64,000 bases of DNA from Bacteroidia bacterium (GCA_030426955.1 JAUHXS010000010.1:54036-118035); one strand, 5' to 3'; shown: positions 41,379 through 53,000, counted from the stretch's first letter. Program-made: numbers and translations. Notes: generated from the letters alone by a model not told the origin.

Positions 41379-41705
41379 TTCAAGCATTGCTATTTAGCAA
41401 TAGAAATCCTATCATATCTCCCATTTTATAGGCAAAAAAATGCTTTTATTTAAGTTTTTTTAAAAATACCTAAGTATTTATACCTAAGTATTATAAATTC
41501 CTTAAATATGTAAGAATTATGTAAATGTTTTACTAAAAACAATATTTCTGCAAGTTGTTTATTTTTTTACATAAAAACTATCGTTTAACAACCTACTCCC
41601 CCTTTCGAAAATGCTCACAAATGCATATCTTTGGCTTCCCACAAGATTTTTTCACGATAAATGTCTTGTCTTTTTTTTCGCATTACCACAACAAAATAAC
41701 ACATT

Positions 41706-43619
41706 ATGACTTCGCAAAAATCAAAGAATGAAGAAGTAAGAAATACTGAATATCTTGAAGCATTAAAAAAGACGGTAGATATGTCTTTTGCTAGAATTAT
41801 GTTTGAGCCTAGTGGAAACATTAAAGATGCTAATGATAACTTCGTCAATGCTCTAGGTTACGGATCTCTAAAAGAAATCGTAGGTAAGCATCATGAAATA
41901 TTTGTTGATCCTGAATACAAAAATTCTTCGGAATACAAAGACTTTTGGAACGATCTTCGCAAAGGGATTACACAAGAAGGACAATTTAAGCGTATTACCA
42001 AGGCGGGGGAAGATATCTGGATACAAGCTGCTTACACCCCTATTGTTGATCAAAATGGAAAGGTAACAGACATTATCAAAATTGCCATGGACATTACCGA
42101 AGAGGTCAATACAAAGATTAATATGCAAGGCCTGACAAACACTGTTGATAGCTCGTTTGCTAGAATTATGTTTGAGCCTAGTGGAAACATTAAAGATGCT
42201 AATGATAACTTCGTCAATGCTCTAGGTTACGGATCTCTAAAAGAAATCGTAGGCAAGCATCATGAAATATTTGTTGACCATGAATACAAAAACTCTTCGG
42301 AATACAAAGACTTTTGGAACGATCTTCGTAAAGGGATTACAAAAGAAGGGCAATTTAAGCGTGTTACTAAGGCGGGGGAAGATATCTGGATACAAGCTGC
42401 TTATACCCCTGTTAAAGATGACTCAGGTACTGTTATAAATATCATTAAAATAGCAAGTGATATTACGGCTCAAAAGAATGCAGAAATTGAAAGAGATGCC
42501 ATTATTACGGAAACAAACCGAGTCTTAAAAGCCATGGCAAATGGCGACATGAGTGAATCATTCGAACTAGAAGCAACTGGAGACTTAAAAGATATAGGAG
42601 ATAACTTAAATATTGCAATAGGCAATATGAACGACCTGTTAAGAAACATCACAGATTTATCAAATCTTATTGCAGCTTCTTCAGAAGAAATGCTATCAAA
42701 AGCAGAAGAGATGAAAGGAAGCACCCAAGAAGTAGCAACTGCTATAGTACAAATGTCCGAAGGAGTTCAAGATCAAGTGAAACAAACAGACGAATCATCC
42801 AAGCTAATTGAAAGTGTTTTAGACAATTCTAAGGAAATGGGTGAAAAAGCTAATATCATTAATCAGGCAGCAGAATCAGGCAGTGCAAGTGCAAAAGAAG
42901 GTGTGGCGAGCATAGAAAAAGTAGTAGAATCAATGAAAGAAATTGAGACTACAGCTGAAACTACTAATAACTCCATAGTTGTTTTAACGAAACGATCTGA
43001 GGAGATTGCCAGAACTTTAAATGTGATTACAGATATTGCAGGCCAAACAAACCTTTTAGCACTTAATGCAGCAATAGAGGCTGCAAGGGCAGGTGATGCA
43101 GGTAGAGGGTTTGCCGTTGTTGCAGAAGAAATAAGAAAGTTAGCAGAAGATTCAAGAAATTCAGCATCTGACATTGATAAAGTAATTAGTGAAGTTCAAA
43201 AAGATATTGCAGAAGCAAGTAAATCGATGGACGGAATGAAAAGCAGTGTTAAAAATGGAAATACTGCATCAAAAAATGCCGAGGAAGTATTTAAGACGAT
43301 TGAAGACTCTAGTAGTAGTACCTTAGTCTTATCACAAGAGGTAAGAGAGTCTACGCGCCAACAAGAAGCATCAATCAATGAAACTGCGAAAAATATTGAA
43401 AAAATAGTTGTTGTTTCTGAAGAAACAGCTGCGGGAACAGAGGAAATTTCAACTTCTGCGAAGCAATTAAGTCAAGGAATGGATGAAGTCTCTGCAACGA
43501 GCAAAGACCTTGCTGACGTTGCTTACCAACTACAGACAGATGCCGCAAAGTTTAAGCTGAAAGATAAAAATTCTATCCAAGAAGAACAAGTTACGCTAAA
43601 GGCGGTATCTAATGAATAG
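41706..43619 (+). CDS. soluble methyl-accepting chemotaxis protein with two near-identical PAS domains
   Basis: Tandem PAS ([36 protein letters not shown]), HAMP-like segment, MCP hairpin [45 protein letters not shown]; no TM segment. Confidence 0.95.
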   Translation: MTSQKSKNEEVRNTEYLEALKKTVDMSFARIMFEPSGNIKDANDNFVNALGYGSLKEIVGKHHEIFVDPEYKNSSEYKDFWNDLRKGITQEGQFKRITKAGEDIWIQAAYTPIVDQNGKVTDIIKIAMDITEEVNTKINMQGLTNTVDSSFARIMFEPSGNIKDANDNFVNALGYGSLKEIVGKHHEIFVDHEYKNSSEYKDFWNDLRKGITKEGQFKRVTKAGEDIWIQAAYTPVKDDSGTVINIIKIASDITAQKNAEIERDAIITETNRVLKAMANGDMSESFELEATGDLKDIGDNLNIAIGNMNDLLRNITDLSNLIAASSEEMLSKAEEMKGSTQEVATAIVQMSEGVQDQVKQTDESSKLIESVLDNSKEMGEKANIINQAAESGSASAKEGVASIEKVVESMKEIETTAETTNNSIVVLTKRSEEIARTLNVITDIAGQTNLLALNAAIEAARAGDAGRGFAVVAEEIRKLAEDSRNSASDIDKVISEVQKDIAEASKSMDGMKSSVKNGNTASKNAEEVFKTIEDSSSSTLVLSQEVRESTRQQEASINETAKNIEKIVVVSEETAAGTEEISTSAKQLSQGMDEVSATSKDLADVAYQLQTDAAKFKLKDKNSIQEEQVTLKAVSNE

Positions 43620-43637
43620 AACTTAATCGTTTAAAAT

Positions 43638-44165
43638 ATGGAAGATATTCTAACAAAAACTCAGCGAGGAGGAGGGTCCACTGAAGACTTGACAGACGAC
43701 CAGCTTCAGTTAATCGTATTCAAACTTGCAAAAGAAGAGTATGCACTGAGCATTGACCAAATTAAAGAAGTTGTTCAGACTCCTAATATTTCAAGAGTTC
43801 CTAGGTCAGAACCTTATGTCAAAGGAATAGCAAACATTAGAGGTAGCTTGATCGCTATTCTTGATTTAGAAGAAAAGTTTGGTCTCATTTCCGAAGAGCA
43901 AAAAAGCGATAGCCAACAAGGTAAATATACCCTTGTAATAGAAAGCGAAAAATACAAAATGGGCATCTTAGTTAAAAAAGTACCGAACACATTAACGGTA
44001 AATAAAGCTAATATCGATGACTCTTCAAGTATTATTCAATATTCAGATGTAGACAAAACCTCAATGATTGGCATTGTTAAAGATGGTGATCGTATGATAA
44101 TATTATTGGATATGGTAAAGATGATGGATCATATGGAATCAAATAGTCTGATTCCACAAAAATAA
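43638..44165 (+). CDS. cheW: CheW coupling protein
   Basis: LQLIVFKLAKEEYALSIDQIKEVVQTPNISRVPRSEPYVKGIANIRGSLIAILDLEEKFG. Confidence 0.94.
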   Translation: MEDILTKTQRGGGSTEDLTDDQLQLIVFKLAKEEYALSIDQIKEVVQTPNISRVPRSEPYVKGIANIRGSLIAILDLEEKFGLISEEQKSDSQQGKYTLVIESEKYKMGILVKKVPNTLTVNKANIDDSSSIIQYSDVDKTSMIGIVKDGDRMIILLDMVKMMDHMESNSLIPQK

Positions 44166-44169
44166 ACTT

Positions 44170-44538
44170 ATGAAAAAAAAGGTATTAGTAGTAGATGACT
44201 CAATGTATATGCGTACTTTAATTAAGGACGCCCTTTCAGAAGATGCGTCTTATGAAGTTGTTGGCGAAGCGGCAAATGGTGAAGCGGCAATTGATATGGC
44301 ATTTGACCTACAACCTGATTTAATAACATTAGATAATATCTTACCAGATATGATTGGGTTGGATATCTTAAAAACCTTAAAGCAAGAAGGTCTACCTTCA
44401 AAAGTAGTAATGATTAGTGCCGTAGGTCAAGAATCCATTATTAAGGAAGGTCTTGATCTCGGAGCAGAAAGTTATATTACCAAACCATTTACAACGGAAG
44501 ATTTACTTTCAGAGATAAATAAAGTAATGGCAACATGA
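44170..44538 (+). CDS. cheY: CheY-like response regulator
   Basis: KKVLVVDDSMYMRTLIKDAL...DLITLDNILPDMIGLDIL...MISAVGQ...ITKPF. Confidence 0.92.
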   Translation: MKKKVLVVDDSMYMRTLIKDALSEDASYEVVGEAANGEAAIDMAFDLQPDLITLDNILPDMIGLDILKTLKQEGLPSKVVMISAVGQESIIKEGLDLGAESYITKPFTTEDLLSEINKVMAT

Positions 44539-45602
44539 GCAATCTTGCTCAAAACTCAGTCTTACGAAAAAAAATCAAGCTGCTTATTGCCGATGACTCA
44601 AGTGTCATGCGACTATTAATCAAGGATCTACTAGAGTCAGAGGGTTATTTTGAAATTGTAGGCATGGCAAATAATGGTAAGGAAGCTGTTGACAAAACAC
44701 AAAGCTTAAAGCCAGATGTGGTAGTGTTGGATATGATCATGGGAGAATATGACGGTTTATATGCTGTTAAAAATATTATGAAGTTCACCCCTACTCCTAT
44801 TATCATATTGAGTTCTATGGGAAATAATGATATGTCCCCAATATTAGAAGCTCTTGAAATAGGTGCAGTAGATTATGTCAATAAACCTCAAAAAAGCAGC
44901 CTTGAGGTAAGAAATGTAAAACAGGAGCTTGTAAAGAAGATATTAGTTGCAGCAGATGTAAACTTAGGTTTATATACTGAAGACTCAAAGACCGTCAACC
45001 TTCATCCCCATACTTTTGAAGAGGAACAAAGATATGAGGTCGTTGCAATTGGAGCTTCTACAGGAGGCCCTTCAGCTATTGAGAAAGTATTGTCCAAGCT
45101 TCCTGTGAATATGAACATACCAATTATCATTATCCAGCATATGCCACAAAGGTTTATAAAGTCTTTCACAGAAAGACTATCTAGCCTAACACCTTTGGAA
45201 GTGGTTGTAGGAAAAAAAGGAATGGAACTAAAGCAAGGACAGGTTATCATTTCTCCTGGCGACCAAAATATGATTATAAGAAAAAGAAGTGATAAGAAGG
45301 TAATCATTGATTTCACAGACGAGACTTATAAAGAGTATAATTATCCTTCCGTTAATTCGCTGATGGTATCAGCAGCAAAAGTTTTTAAAGAAAAAACCAT
45401 TGGCGTAATACTAACAGGAATGGGAAAAGATGGCACCATAGGAATGCAAGCAATAAAACAAACTGGAGGATATACCATTGCTCAAGACAAAAGGTCATCG
45501 GTTGTATTCGGGATGCCTGGTCATGCTATAGAAGCTGGAATAGTTGATAAAGTTGCTCCCATTAATGATGTTGGTGCCTGCATTGTAGGCTGTTTATCTT
45601 AA
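44535..45602 (+). CDS. cheB: CheB protein-glutamate methylesterase
   Basis: Receiver domain plus VVAIGASTGGPSAIEKVLSKLP, IIIQHMPQRFIKSFTERL, GVILTGMGKDGTIG. Confidence 0.96.
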   Translation: MSNLAQNSVLRKKIKLLIADDSSVMRLLIKDLLESEGYFEIVGMANNGKEAVDKTQSLKPDVVVLDMIMGEYDGLYAVKNIMKFTPTPIIILSSMGNNDMSPILEALEIGAVDYVNKPQKSSLEVRNVKQELVKKILVAADVNLGLYTEDSKTVNLHPHTFEEEQRYEVVAIGASTGGPSAIEKVLSKLPVNMNIPIIIIQHMPQRFIKSFTERLSSLTPLEVVVGKKGMELKQGQVIISPGDQNMIIRKRSDKKVIIDFTDETYKEYNYPSVNSLMVSAAKVFKEKTIGVILTGMGKDGTIGMQAIKQTGGYTIAQDKRSSVVFGMPGHAIEAGIVDKVAPINDVGACIVGCLS

Positions 45603-45605
45603 AAT

Positions 45606-47357
45606 ATGACAGAAAAAGAAAAAAAATATCAAGAGATGTTTTTGGCTGAGGCTTTTGAAAGCCAAGAAGAGCTAAACAATCTGTTTGTTCAATTCGAAAA
45701 GGATCATGATAATGAAGATACTATAGAAACTATCTTCAGGATTACTCACACAATGAAAGGAAATGCTATGGGCTTAGGGTACGATGGCATTGCCAAACTA
45801 AGCCACCTTTTAGAAGAAATCTTTGGTCATATTAAGCAAAAAAATATAACAGTCGATCAAGAACTGTATGATGGTCTTTTTAAGGCGAATGATAAGCTAC
45901 AGCAGTTACTTTTCGGATTAAAAGATGATAAAAAAGTTACTTATCAAGGCATCAAGACAAAACTAGAGGTCATGCTTAAAAAAAAGCTAGAAGACAGTAA
46001 TGGTAATGAAGGCGAAAAAGAAGAAGCTCCCCCTAGTCCATCAGCTCCAGTTGAAGATACAGCAGCAGAAGAAGCAACTCCTGAAAGTGAAGTAAAAGAA
46101 GAGGCAGATACTGAGGATAAAAAAAGTACTATTGTATTTTCAGATCAGATTAGTATTCCTATCAGCAAATTAGATGGCCTTTTAAACCTTGTTGGAGAAC
46201 TCATTATTGAAAAGGACAGCATTATTGCAAAAAATAATGGGAGTAGTGGTCATAATTTTAGTATGCTCCATCGAATCACATCTGACTTGCAATATGGAAT
46301 AATGAATATTAGGTTGATACAAGTTGGCTTTCTGTTTAACAAGTTTAATAGAGTAATTAGAGATGTATCGGCAATTGAACAAAAAGAAGTAGAGTTAGAA
46401 CTAGAAGGAACTAACATTGAAATAGATCGTAATATCTTAAAAATCATGAGTGACTCTTTGGTGCACTTAGTTAGGAATGCGGTAAGTCATGGGATTGAAT
46501 CAAAAGAAGAGAGAGCAAAAACAAATAAAAAACAAAAAGGAAAGGTCTATTTAAGAGCAAAAAATGAAAAGGATACCGTAATTATTGAAGTAAGTGACGA
46601 TGGTGCAGGCATTGATGCTGAAAAGATAAAAAAGAAAGCAATAGAAAAGAACGTTATCTCAAAGGAGATTGCCGAGCAAATGAATAAGCACGAAATATTA
46701 AACTGTGTTTTTGAACCTGGCTTTTCAACCTCAGATGAGGTCACAGCAGTTTCTGGGCGAGGCGTAGGAATGGATGTTGTCAAACGTGCTGCCGAATCAA
46801 TTGGTGGTAGAGTAGAAATTTCTTCAGAACTAGGTAAGGGAACGACAACTACTATGTTCTTACCCAGCTCAATGGCAGTTAAAGGAGCATTATTGTTTAA
46901 TCTGTTCGATCAAGTTTTTGCAGTTGCCCTATCTTATACCGAAGCAGTTGTCTCCTATAATAAGGAACAAATTCGAAAAACAAGTAGTGGATTAATAACA
47001 AGTTATTTGAACAAACCCATCTCCTTGATTTTTATTAGAGACATCTTTCAAATGGAGGATCAGTCAATGGATCAAAAAATCGATACTCGATATACACGTT
47101 TCGATCAATTGCCTGAAGACAAGAAGATCGATACACTTATAGTTAACCACAACAATAAAATGTTTGGGCTAGTAGTCGATAAATTTTTACAGCAAAAAGA
47201 AATTGTAGAAAAGAAATTGGAAAAGCCTTTAGATAGCAATCCCCTTCTGAGCGGAGCGACCATCATGGGAAATGGAAATGTTTGTCTGGTTATGGATGTG
47301 GCATCCATCTCAAACATTTTGAGCAAGGAATTGATAAGAGAAAAAGTTGTACTGTAA
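45606..47357 (+). CDS. cheA: CheA chemotaxis histidine kinase
   Basis: Hpt RITHTMKGNAMGLGYDGIAKLSHLLEE, HATPase LVHLVRNAVSHGIESKEER, GRGVGMDVVKRAAESIGGRVEISSELGKGTT, CheW-like C-terminus. Confidence 0.96.
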   Translation: MTEKEKKYQEMFLAEAFESQEELNNLFVQFEKDHDNEDTIETIFRITHTMKGNAMGLGYDGIAKLSHLLEEIFGHIKQKNITVDQELYDGLFKANDKLQQLLFGLKDDKKVTYQGIKTKLEVMLKKKLEDSNGNEGEKEEAPPSPSAPVEDTAAEEATPESEVKEEADTEDKKSTIVFSDQISIPISKLDGLLNLVGELIIEKDSIIAKNNGSSGHNFSMLHRITSDLQYGIMNIRLIQVGFLFNKFNRVIRDVSAIEQKEVELELEGTNIEIDRNILKIMSDSLVHLVRNAVSHGIESKEERAKTNKKQKGKVYLRAKNEKDTVIIEVSDDGAGIDAEKIKKKAIEKNVISKEIAEQMNKHEILNCVFEPGFSTSDEVTAVSGRGVGMDVVKRAAESIGGRVEISSELGKGTTTTMFLPSSMAVKGALLFNLFDQVFAVALSYTEAVVSYNKEQIRKTSSGLITSYLNKPISLIFIRDIFQMEDQSMDQKIDTRYTRFDQLPEDKKIDTLIVNHNNKMFGLVVDKFLQQKEIVEKKLEKPLDSNPLLSGATIMGNGNVCLVMDVASISNILSKELIREKVVL

Positions 47358-47367
47358 ACTATTTTAG

Positions 47368-47994
47368 ATGATAACGCTTAATTCAACTGAACAAGACGTA
47401 CTGAGAGAAATTGCAAATATTGGTTTATCCAAATCTGCAGACGCACTGTCCTTTTTTGTAAAAGAACGCGTACTCATAGAAGACATCAAAATCTCTATCG
47501 GGAATCCTTCTAGCTTACCCAAGTTCTCAAGGACCAAGGCTGAAAAGCTATATATTCTAGAAACCTTGCTTAAAGGAGAAATGAAAGGAGGCTGTTATTT
47601 AGTATTTGACCCCAGTGAGGTTTCTTTGTTGAATAAAATCTGTATCCCAAACTCCATGGCCAACTCTCAGGCAAACGATTCAATTACTCACGAAATATTA
47701 TTGGAAATTGATAACATTGTTTCCGCATCAGTTATAACTCAGTTTTCCAATTTGCTTCAATTAAAAATATATGGGCATGTACCTAAGATGATGAGGTGGA
47801 ATAGCAACGAAGTTGATAAAAATCTACTAGCCGTTGCTAAAGAGTTTGATGCAGAGGGCATTTTACGGATCAGCACAACTTTTAGAGTTGAAAAATCAAA
47901 GATTTCTCCTGAATTTATATGGATTTTAGACAATCACTTTTTAGATAAGGTCAAAGAGTTCAGTGGCTCATTGGCTGATAAGCTTATAAAGTAA
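47368..47994 (+). CDS. CheC-like chemotaxis phosphatase
   Basis: DVLREIANIGLSKSADALSFFVKERVLI and ITHEILLEIDNIVSASVITQFSNLLQ, CheC-type helices. Confidence 0.75.
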   Translation: MITLNSTEQDVLREIANIGLSKSADALSFFVKERVLIEDIKISIGNPSSLPKFSRTKAEKLYILETLLKGEMKGGCYLVFDPSEVSLLNKICIPNSMANSQANDSITHEILLEIDNIVSASVITQFSNLLQLKIYGHVPKMMRWNSNEVDKNLLAVAKEFDAEGILRISTTFRVEKSKISPEFIWILDNHFLDKVKEFSGSLADKLIK

Positions 47995-47997
47995 AAA

Positions 47998-48834
47998 ATG
48001 TCATCTACCAAGGATATAATAACGATAGAAGAGCTGGAGTCACTGACTAATGTTATTAAAGTAAAGTATGGTATTGATTTTACTAATTATGAGAAAAAAT
48101 CATTACAACGTGGATTTGCAAGGCTGATTCGAAAAAACAACATGGATTCAGTCTTAGATCTGTGGACAAAGATAATGCGCGATAGAGATTTTTTAATAAG
48201 CAACATAGATGAATTATTAATTAATCTAACTGAAATATTCAGGAATCCAGACCTTTGGATATTTTTAAGAGATACCTTATTACCCTCCTTCCCAAAAGAA
48301 GAGAAACTTAAAATTTGGCATGCAGGCTGTTCCACTGGAGAAGAAGCATATACCATGGCTTTTGTATTAAAAAATCTAGACCGACTAAAGCAGACAGATA
48401 TTTTAGCAACAGATTTGAGTAAATCAGCATTGACAAAGGCCATTAAAGGAGACTATTCTAAAATATTAATGACCAAATATTTTAGAACTTTCAAGGCTAG
48501 TTTTTCAAATGCAAAACTTGAAGATATATTCAAAATCAATGATAAATCAATTAGCATCATTGACGACCTAAAGCAAAACATTCATTTTAAGCAACATAAC
48601 CTTGTATCCGAAAATATAAATCAAAAATTCGATGTCATTTTTTGCAGAAATGTAATGATATACTTTGATGATCCTCTAAAAACGAAAGTATTAAAGCTAT
48701 TTTTTGATAGTTTAAATAAAGGCGGGTATTTAATTGTCGGATATTATGACATGCTTCCCACTGCAACAAGGAGCCTCTTTGAAGTATACAATCAAAGCAA
48801 ACGTATATATAGGAAGATATCAGAAGAAACTTAA
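47998..48834 (+). CDS. cheR: CheR protein-glutamate methyltransferase
   Basis: LLINLTEIFRNPDLWIFLRDTLLPS, LKIWHAGCSTGEEAYTMAFVL, FDVIFCRNVMIYFD. Confidence 0.96.
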   Translation: MSSTKDIITIEELESLTNVIKVKYGIDFTNYEKKSLQRGFARLIRKNNMDSVLDLWTKIMRDRDFLISNIDELLINLTEIFRNPDLWIFLRDTLLPSFPKEEKLKIWHAGCSTGEEAYTMAFVLKNLDRLKQTDILATDLSKSALTKAIKGDYSKILMTKYFRTFKASFSNAKLEDIFKINDKSISIIDDLKQNIHFKQHNLVSENINQKFDVIFCRNVMIYFDDPLKTKVLKLFFDSLNKGGYLIVGYYDMLPTATRSLFEVYNQSKRIYRKISEET

Positions 48835-48844
48835 CATTACTGAA

Positions 48845-49828
48845 CAAAATTTAATACAATTGTCTGAAAAAAAAATCATCAAAGAAGATTCAAACAAAGT
48901 ACAAGCGCTTGAAAAAGAACTTGCATTAATGAAGCAACAAATTCAGGAATTTTCTGAAACTCAAGATCATTTAGTCCAAGCAACATTTCGTGAACGAGAA
49001 ATGAAAAAAACGCTGGTAAATACATTAAAAGAGTTGCAGGACAGCAAAAAGCTTATAGAAACTCAAAACAAAAAAATTTCTGAGAGCATTCAATATGCCC
49101 AGAGGATACAACAATCAATCATTCCGAGTAGTGATCTAATAAAAAAGTTCTTGCCCGAGTCCTTCATTTTATACAGACCCAAGGATGTAGTAAGTGGCGA
49201 TTTCCCTTGGTTTTTTGAAAAAGGAGATGACATATATATTGCAGCTGTAGACTGTACTGGTCATGGCGTACCAGGCGCTATGCTATCCCTCATAGGATGT
49301 TTCCTTTTAAATGAAATCAATAGTCATGCTTATAGTTTGAATCCTAATGAAATTTTGGACTTATTGCATACCAAGGTTATACATACTCTAAAACAGCATG
49401 GAGATAATATACAATCAACAGATGGAATGGATATCGCACTTTGCAAAATCAACCTAAAAGAAAACGAAGTCCAATTCTCAGGGGCTTATAGACCGCTATA
49501 TTTGGTAAAAGGAGATATGCTGGAACAGTTTAAAGGAGATCGTAAATCCATTGGTGGACGAGATATAAAAAAAGAAATAAAATTCACGAACCATCAGTTC
49601 AAAGTTCAAAAGGGCGATACCTTGTACTTTTTCTCTGATGGACTTCCTGATCAATTTGGAGGATCTGAAGAATTAAAATACGGTCCCAAAAGAATTAGAG
49701 ATCTAGTTGTTCAGCACAGCAAAAAGGAAATGAATGCTATTTACAACTTGCTTGAACAGGACTTATCACAGTGGCAAGGAGATGGCCCTCAAATTGATGA
49801 TATTCTCTTATTTGGAATTAGATTTTAA
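48845..49828 (+). CDS. coiled-coil SpoIIE/PP2C-type serine phosphatase; start codon not determined
   Basis: ESIQYAQRIQQSIIPS, PKDVVSGDFPWF, AAVDCTGHGVPGAMLSLIG, FFSDGLPDQFGG. The ORF-track ATG at 48734 lies inside cheR; first later in-frame ATG is 48929. Confidence 0.85.
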   Translation, partial: QNLIQLSEKKIIKEDSNKVQALEKELALMKQQIQEFSETQDHLVQATFREREMKKTLVNTLKELQDSKKLIETQNKKISESIQYAQRIQQSIIPSSDLIKKFLPESFILYRPKDVVSGDFPWFFEKGDDIYIAAVDCTGHGVPGAMLSLIGCFLLNEINSHAYSLNPNEILDLLHTKVIHTLKQHGDNIQSTDGMDIALCKINLKENEVQFSGAYRPLYLVKGDMLEQFKGDRKSIGGRDIKKEIKFTNHQFKVQKGDTLYFFSDGLPDQFGGSEELKYGPKRIRDLVVQHSKKEMNAIYNLLEQDLSQWQGDGPQIDDILLFGIRF

Positions 49829-49935
49829 TTCCAAATTGCAACTAATTAAAGGAATTTAAAATCAAGTCTTGAGACAAATTCAAAGTCTCCTAATACAGTA
49901 ATCTAGACACTTCGTGTTTATACTATTGAGTAATA

Positions 49936-49996
49936 TTGTATTTAACATCCTTTAACATTTCAACCCTGTATTAATCGAAAGATAACAAGTATATTT
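49936..49996. repeat. direct repeat copy 2 (61 bp), upstream of the amidohydrolase
   Basis: TTGTATTTAACATCCTTTAACATTTCAACCCTGTATTAATCGAAAGATAACAAGTATATTT; same orientation as 41317-41378. Confidence 0.9.
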
Positions 49997-50020
49997 GTTT
50001 TTTAGCATTATCCCTTAGTT

Positions 50021-53000
50021 ATGAAAAAAGCACTCATCGCATTATTATTTATCGCAACGTTTTTCCAACCATTTGCGCAAACTACTTTTCCCGTCAATGG
50101 TACGCACGACCAGAGAGAAGGGAAGTACGCTTTTATTAATTCAACAATATATAAAGACTACCAAACGAAGCTGGAGAATGCCACACTTATTATCAACGAT
50201 GGCAAAGTTGAAGCAATAGGTCAAAACCTAAACATACCCAAAGGAACTATAATCAAAGACCTCAAAGGGAAATTTATCTACCCATCGTTTATCGAACTAG
50301 ATTCAGATTATGGTATTTCTCCCAAAAAGCAAAATAGATCTAAAGGCAGGCATGCACAACAGCAAATCTCTAAAATAGATGGAGCATATAACTGGAATGA
50401 AGCTATCACACCAGAATTTAACGCACATAATGAATTTACCGTAAATGATGGGGCAGCAAAAAAGTTACGAACGATTGGCTTTGGAGCTGTACTTGCTCAT
50501 CGAAAAGATGGCATTGCTAGAGGAACAGGAGTGGTTGCAACGCTCTCAAATAAAAATGAACACGAGGTTGTAGTGAAAGAAATAGCGAGTAGTCATTTAT
50601 CTTTCAACAAAGGCACCTCACCTCAAGCTTATCCCGGTTCACTTATGGGTGCAATAGCATTAATTAAGCAAACACAATACGATGCAGATTGGTATGCCAA
50701 AACTCATGAGGAAACTAATCTCTCACTAGAGGCATGGAACAATAATAAAAAGCTACCTCAAATATTTGAAACAAGAGATCGCTTAGAGGTTTTAAGGGCT
50801 GACAAATTAGGAGATGAGCTAGGCGTGCAATATGTCTTCAAGACAAATGGCGATGATTACCAAAGAGTAGAAGCTATAAAAAGTACAAACGGCAAGTTGA
50901 TTATTCCGATAGACTTTCCTAAAGCTTATGATGTTCATGATCCTTATGATGCAATGAGTGTTGATCTTTCACAATTAAAACATTGGGAAATGGCTCCTGC
51001 TAATCCTGCAATTTTAGAAAAGAATGGTATCGACTTTGCTATTACTGCAAAAAATATGAGTTCAAAAGATTTTTTGGGGAATTTGCGAAAGGCCAACCTA
51101 TGCGGCTTGAGCAGACTGCAAGCATTAAAGTCGCTCACTAAAATTCCTGCAGATATAGCTGGTGTTAGTGATCAATTAGGAAGTTTGGAAAAGGGGAAGA
51201 TTGCCAACTTCTTTGTTTCCACCTTAGATATTTTTGAACCCGAAGCCTTGATAGCTGAAAACTGGGTAAATGGTGAGCAGTACGTCATCACAGAAAAAGC
51301 TGATGCTGACCTCAGAGGCACTTATGATCTCCTAGTTGACAGTAGAAAATACAAATTTGTAATTGGAGGAGGGCTTGAAAAGCCAAAATTTAACATAATG
51401 TTAGAAGATAGCAGTAAGATAAAAGTAGATGCAAAGATCATGAGCAACTTAATTACACTTAATTATAAAGAAAGCAAAAAGGATACTTTACAAACGAGGT
51501 TGAGTGGAACCATTGGTGAAAGTAAGCTTGAGGGTAAAGGGCAAGCAGTTGATGGGAGTTGGATTTCCTGGAATGCAGTTAAAGTTTCAGATGAGTTTGA
51601 TGAAAAGAAAAAGAAGAACAAAGATAAAGAGCCTAATTATGGCGAAGTTACTTATCCATTTTTGCCTTATGGTTGGACGTCAAAGCCGGAAGCTCAGACA
51701 GTACTTTTTAAAAATGCAACTGTTTGGACCAATGAAGAGGACGGTATCTTGGAATCAACAGATGTGTTGATTAAAAATGGAAAAATTTCGAAAGTAGGGA
51801 AAGGGCTTTCTGCTGAAGGGGGCATAACTGTTGATGCAACGGGGAAACACATTACTTGCGGCATCATCGACGAGCATTCTCACATTGCTATTTCAAGAGG
51901 AGTTAACGAATGTACACAAGCGGTAACTGCAGAAGTAAGCATTGGAGATGTTATCAACTCAGAAGATATTAACATTTACAGGCAGCTATCCGGTGGTGTA
52001 GTTGCTTCTCAACTTTTACATGGATCGTGTAATCCTGTAGGAGGAAGATCTGGAATTATAAAATTACGCTGGGGCTTTACGCCTGAAGAAATGAAAATCA
52101 AAGATGCAGACGGTTTTATCAAGTTTGCATTGGGAGAAAATGTAAAACGTTCCAACTTTGGAGATCATGCCGTTGAACGATTTCCTCAAACAAGAATGGG
52201 CGTGGAACAAGTTTACATGGATGCCTTCACGAGAGCGAGGGAGTATGAGCAAGAATGGACTTCCTACAATAAAATGTCTAAAAAAGACAAAGCAAAAAAG
52301 GGTGCCCCAAGAAGAGATTTAGAACTAGAAGTGCTTTTAGAAATTATCAATTCCAAGAGATTTGTATCCTGTCATTCTTATGTTCAAAGTGAAATCAACA
52401 TGCTGATGAAAATCGCGGAACAATTCGACTTTCGAATTAATACATTTACACACATTTTGGAAGGGTATAAAGTTGCCGATAAGATGAAAGCACATGGTGT
52501 TGCGGGCTCTACCTTCTCAGACTGGTGGGCATATAAATATGAAGTGATTGATGCAATTCCTTATAATGGAGCTATCATGCATGAACAAGGTGTATTGACA
52601 GGTTTTAACTCAGATGATGCAGAAATGGGAAGAAGGCTGAATCAGGAAGCAGCAAAGGCAGTAAAATATGGTGGTGTATCAGAAGAAGAAGCCTGGAAGT
52701 TTGTTACCCTTAATCCTGCTAAGATGTTGCACTTAGATGACCATATGGGAAGCATCAAAGTTGGCAAAGATGCAGATATTGTGCTTTGGAGCGATCATCC
52801 ACTATCTATCTATGCTAAAGCAGAGCAAACTTATATAGATGGCATGAAACTGTTTGATCGAGCAGAAGATCTTGAGAAGAGAAAACAAATTCAAGAGGAA
52901 CGCAATCGAATAGTTCAAAAAATGCTTTTAGCTATAGAAAATGGAGAGCCGACACAAAAGCCTAAGAAGAAAAAGGAAAAACTATATCATTGCGATGACG

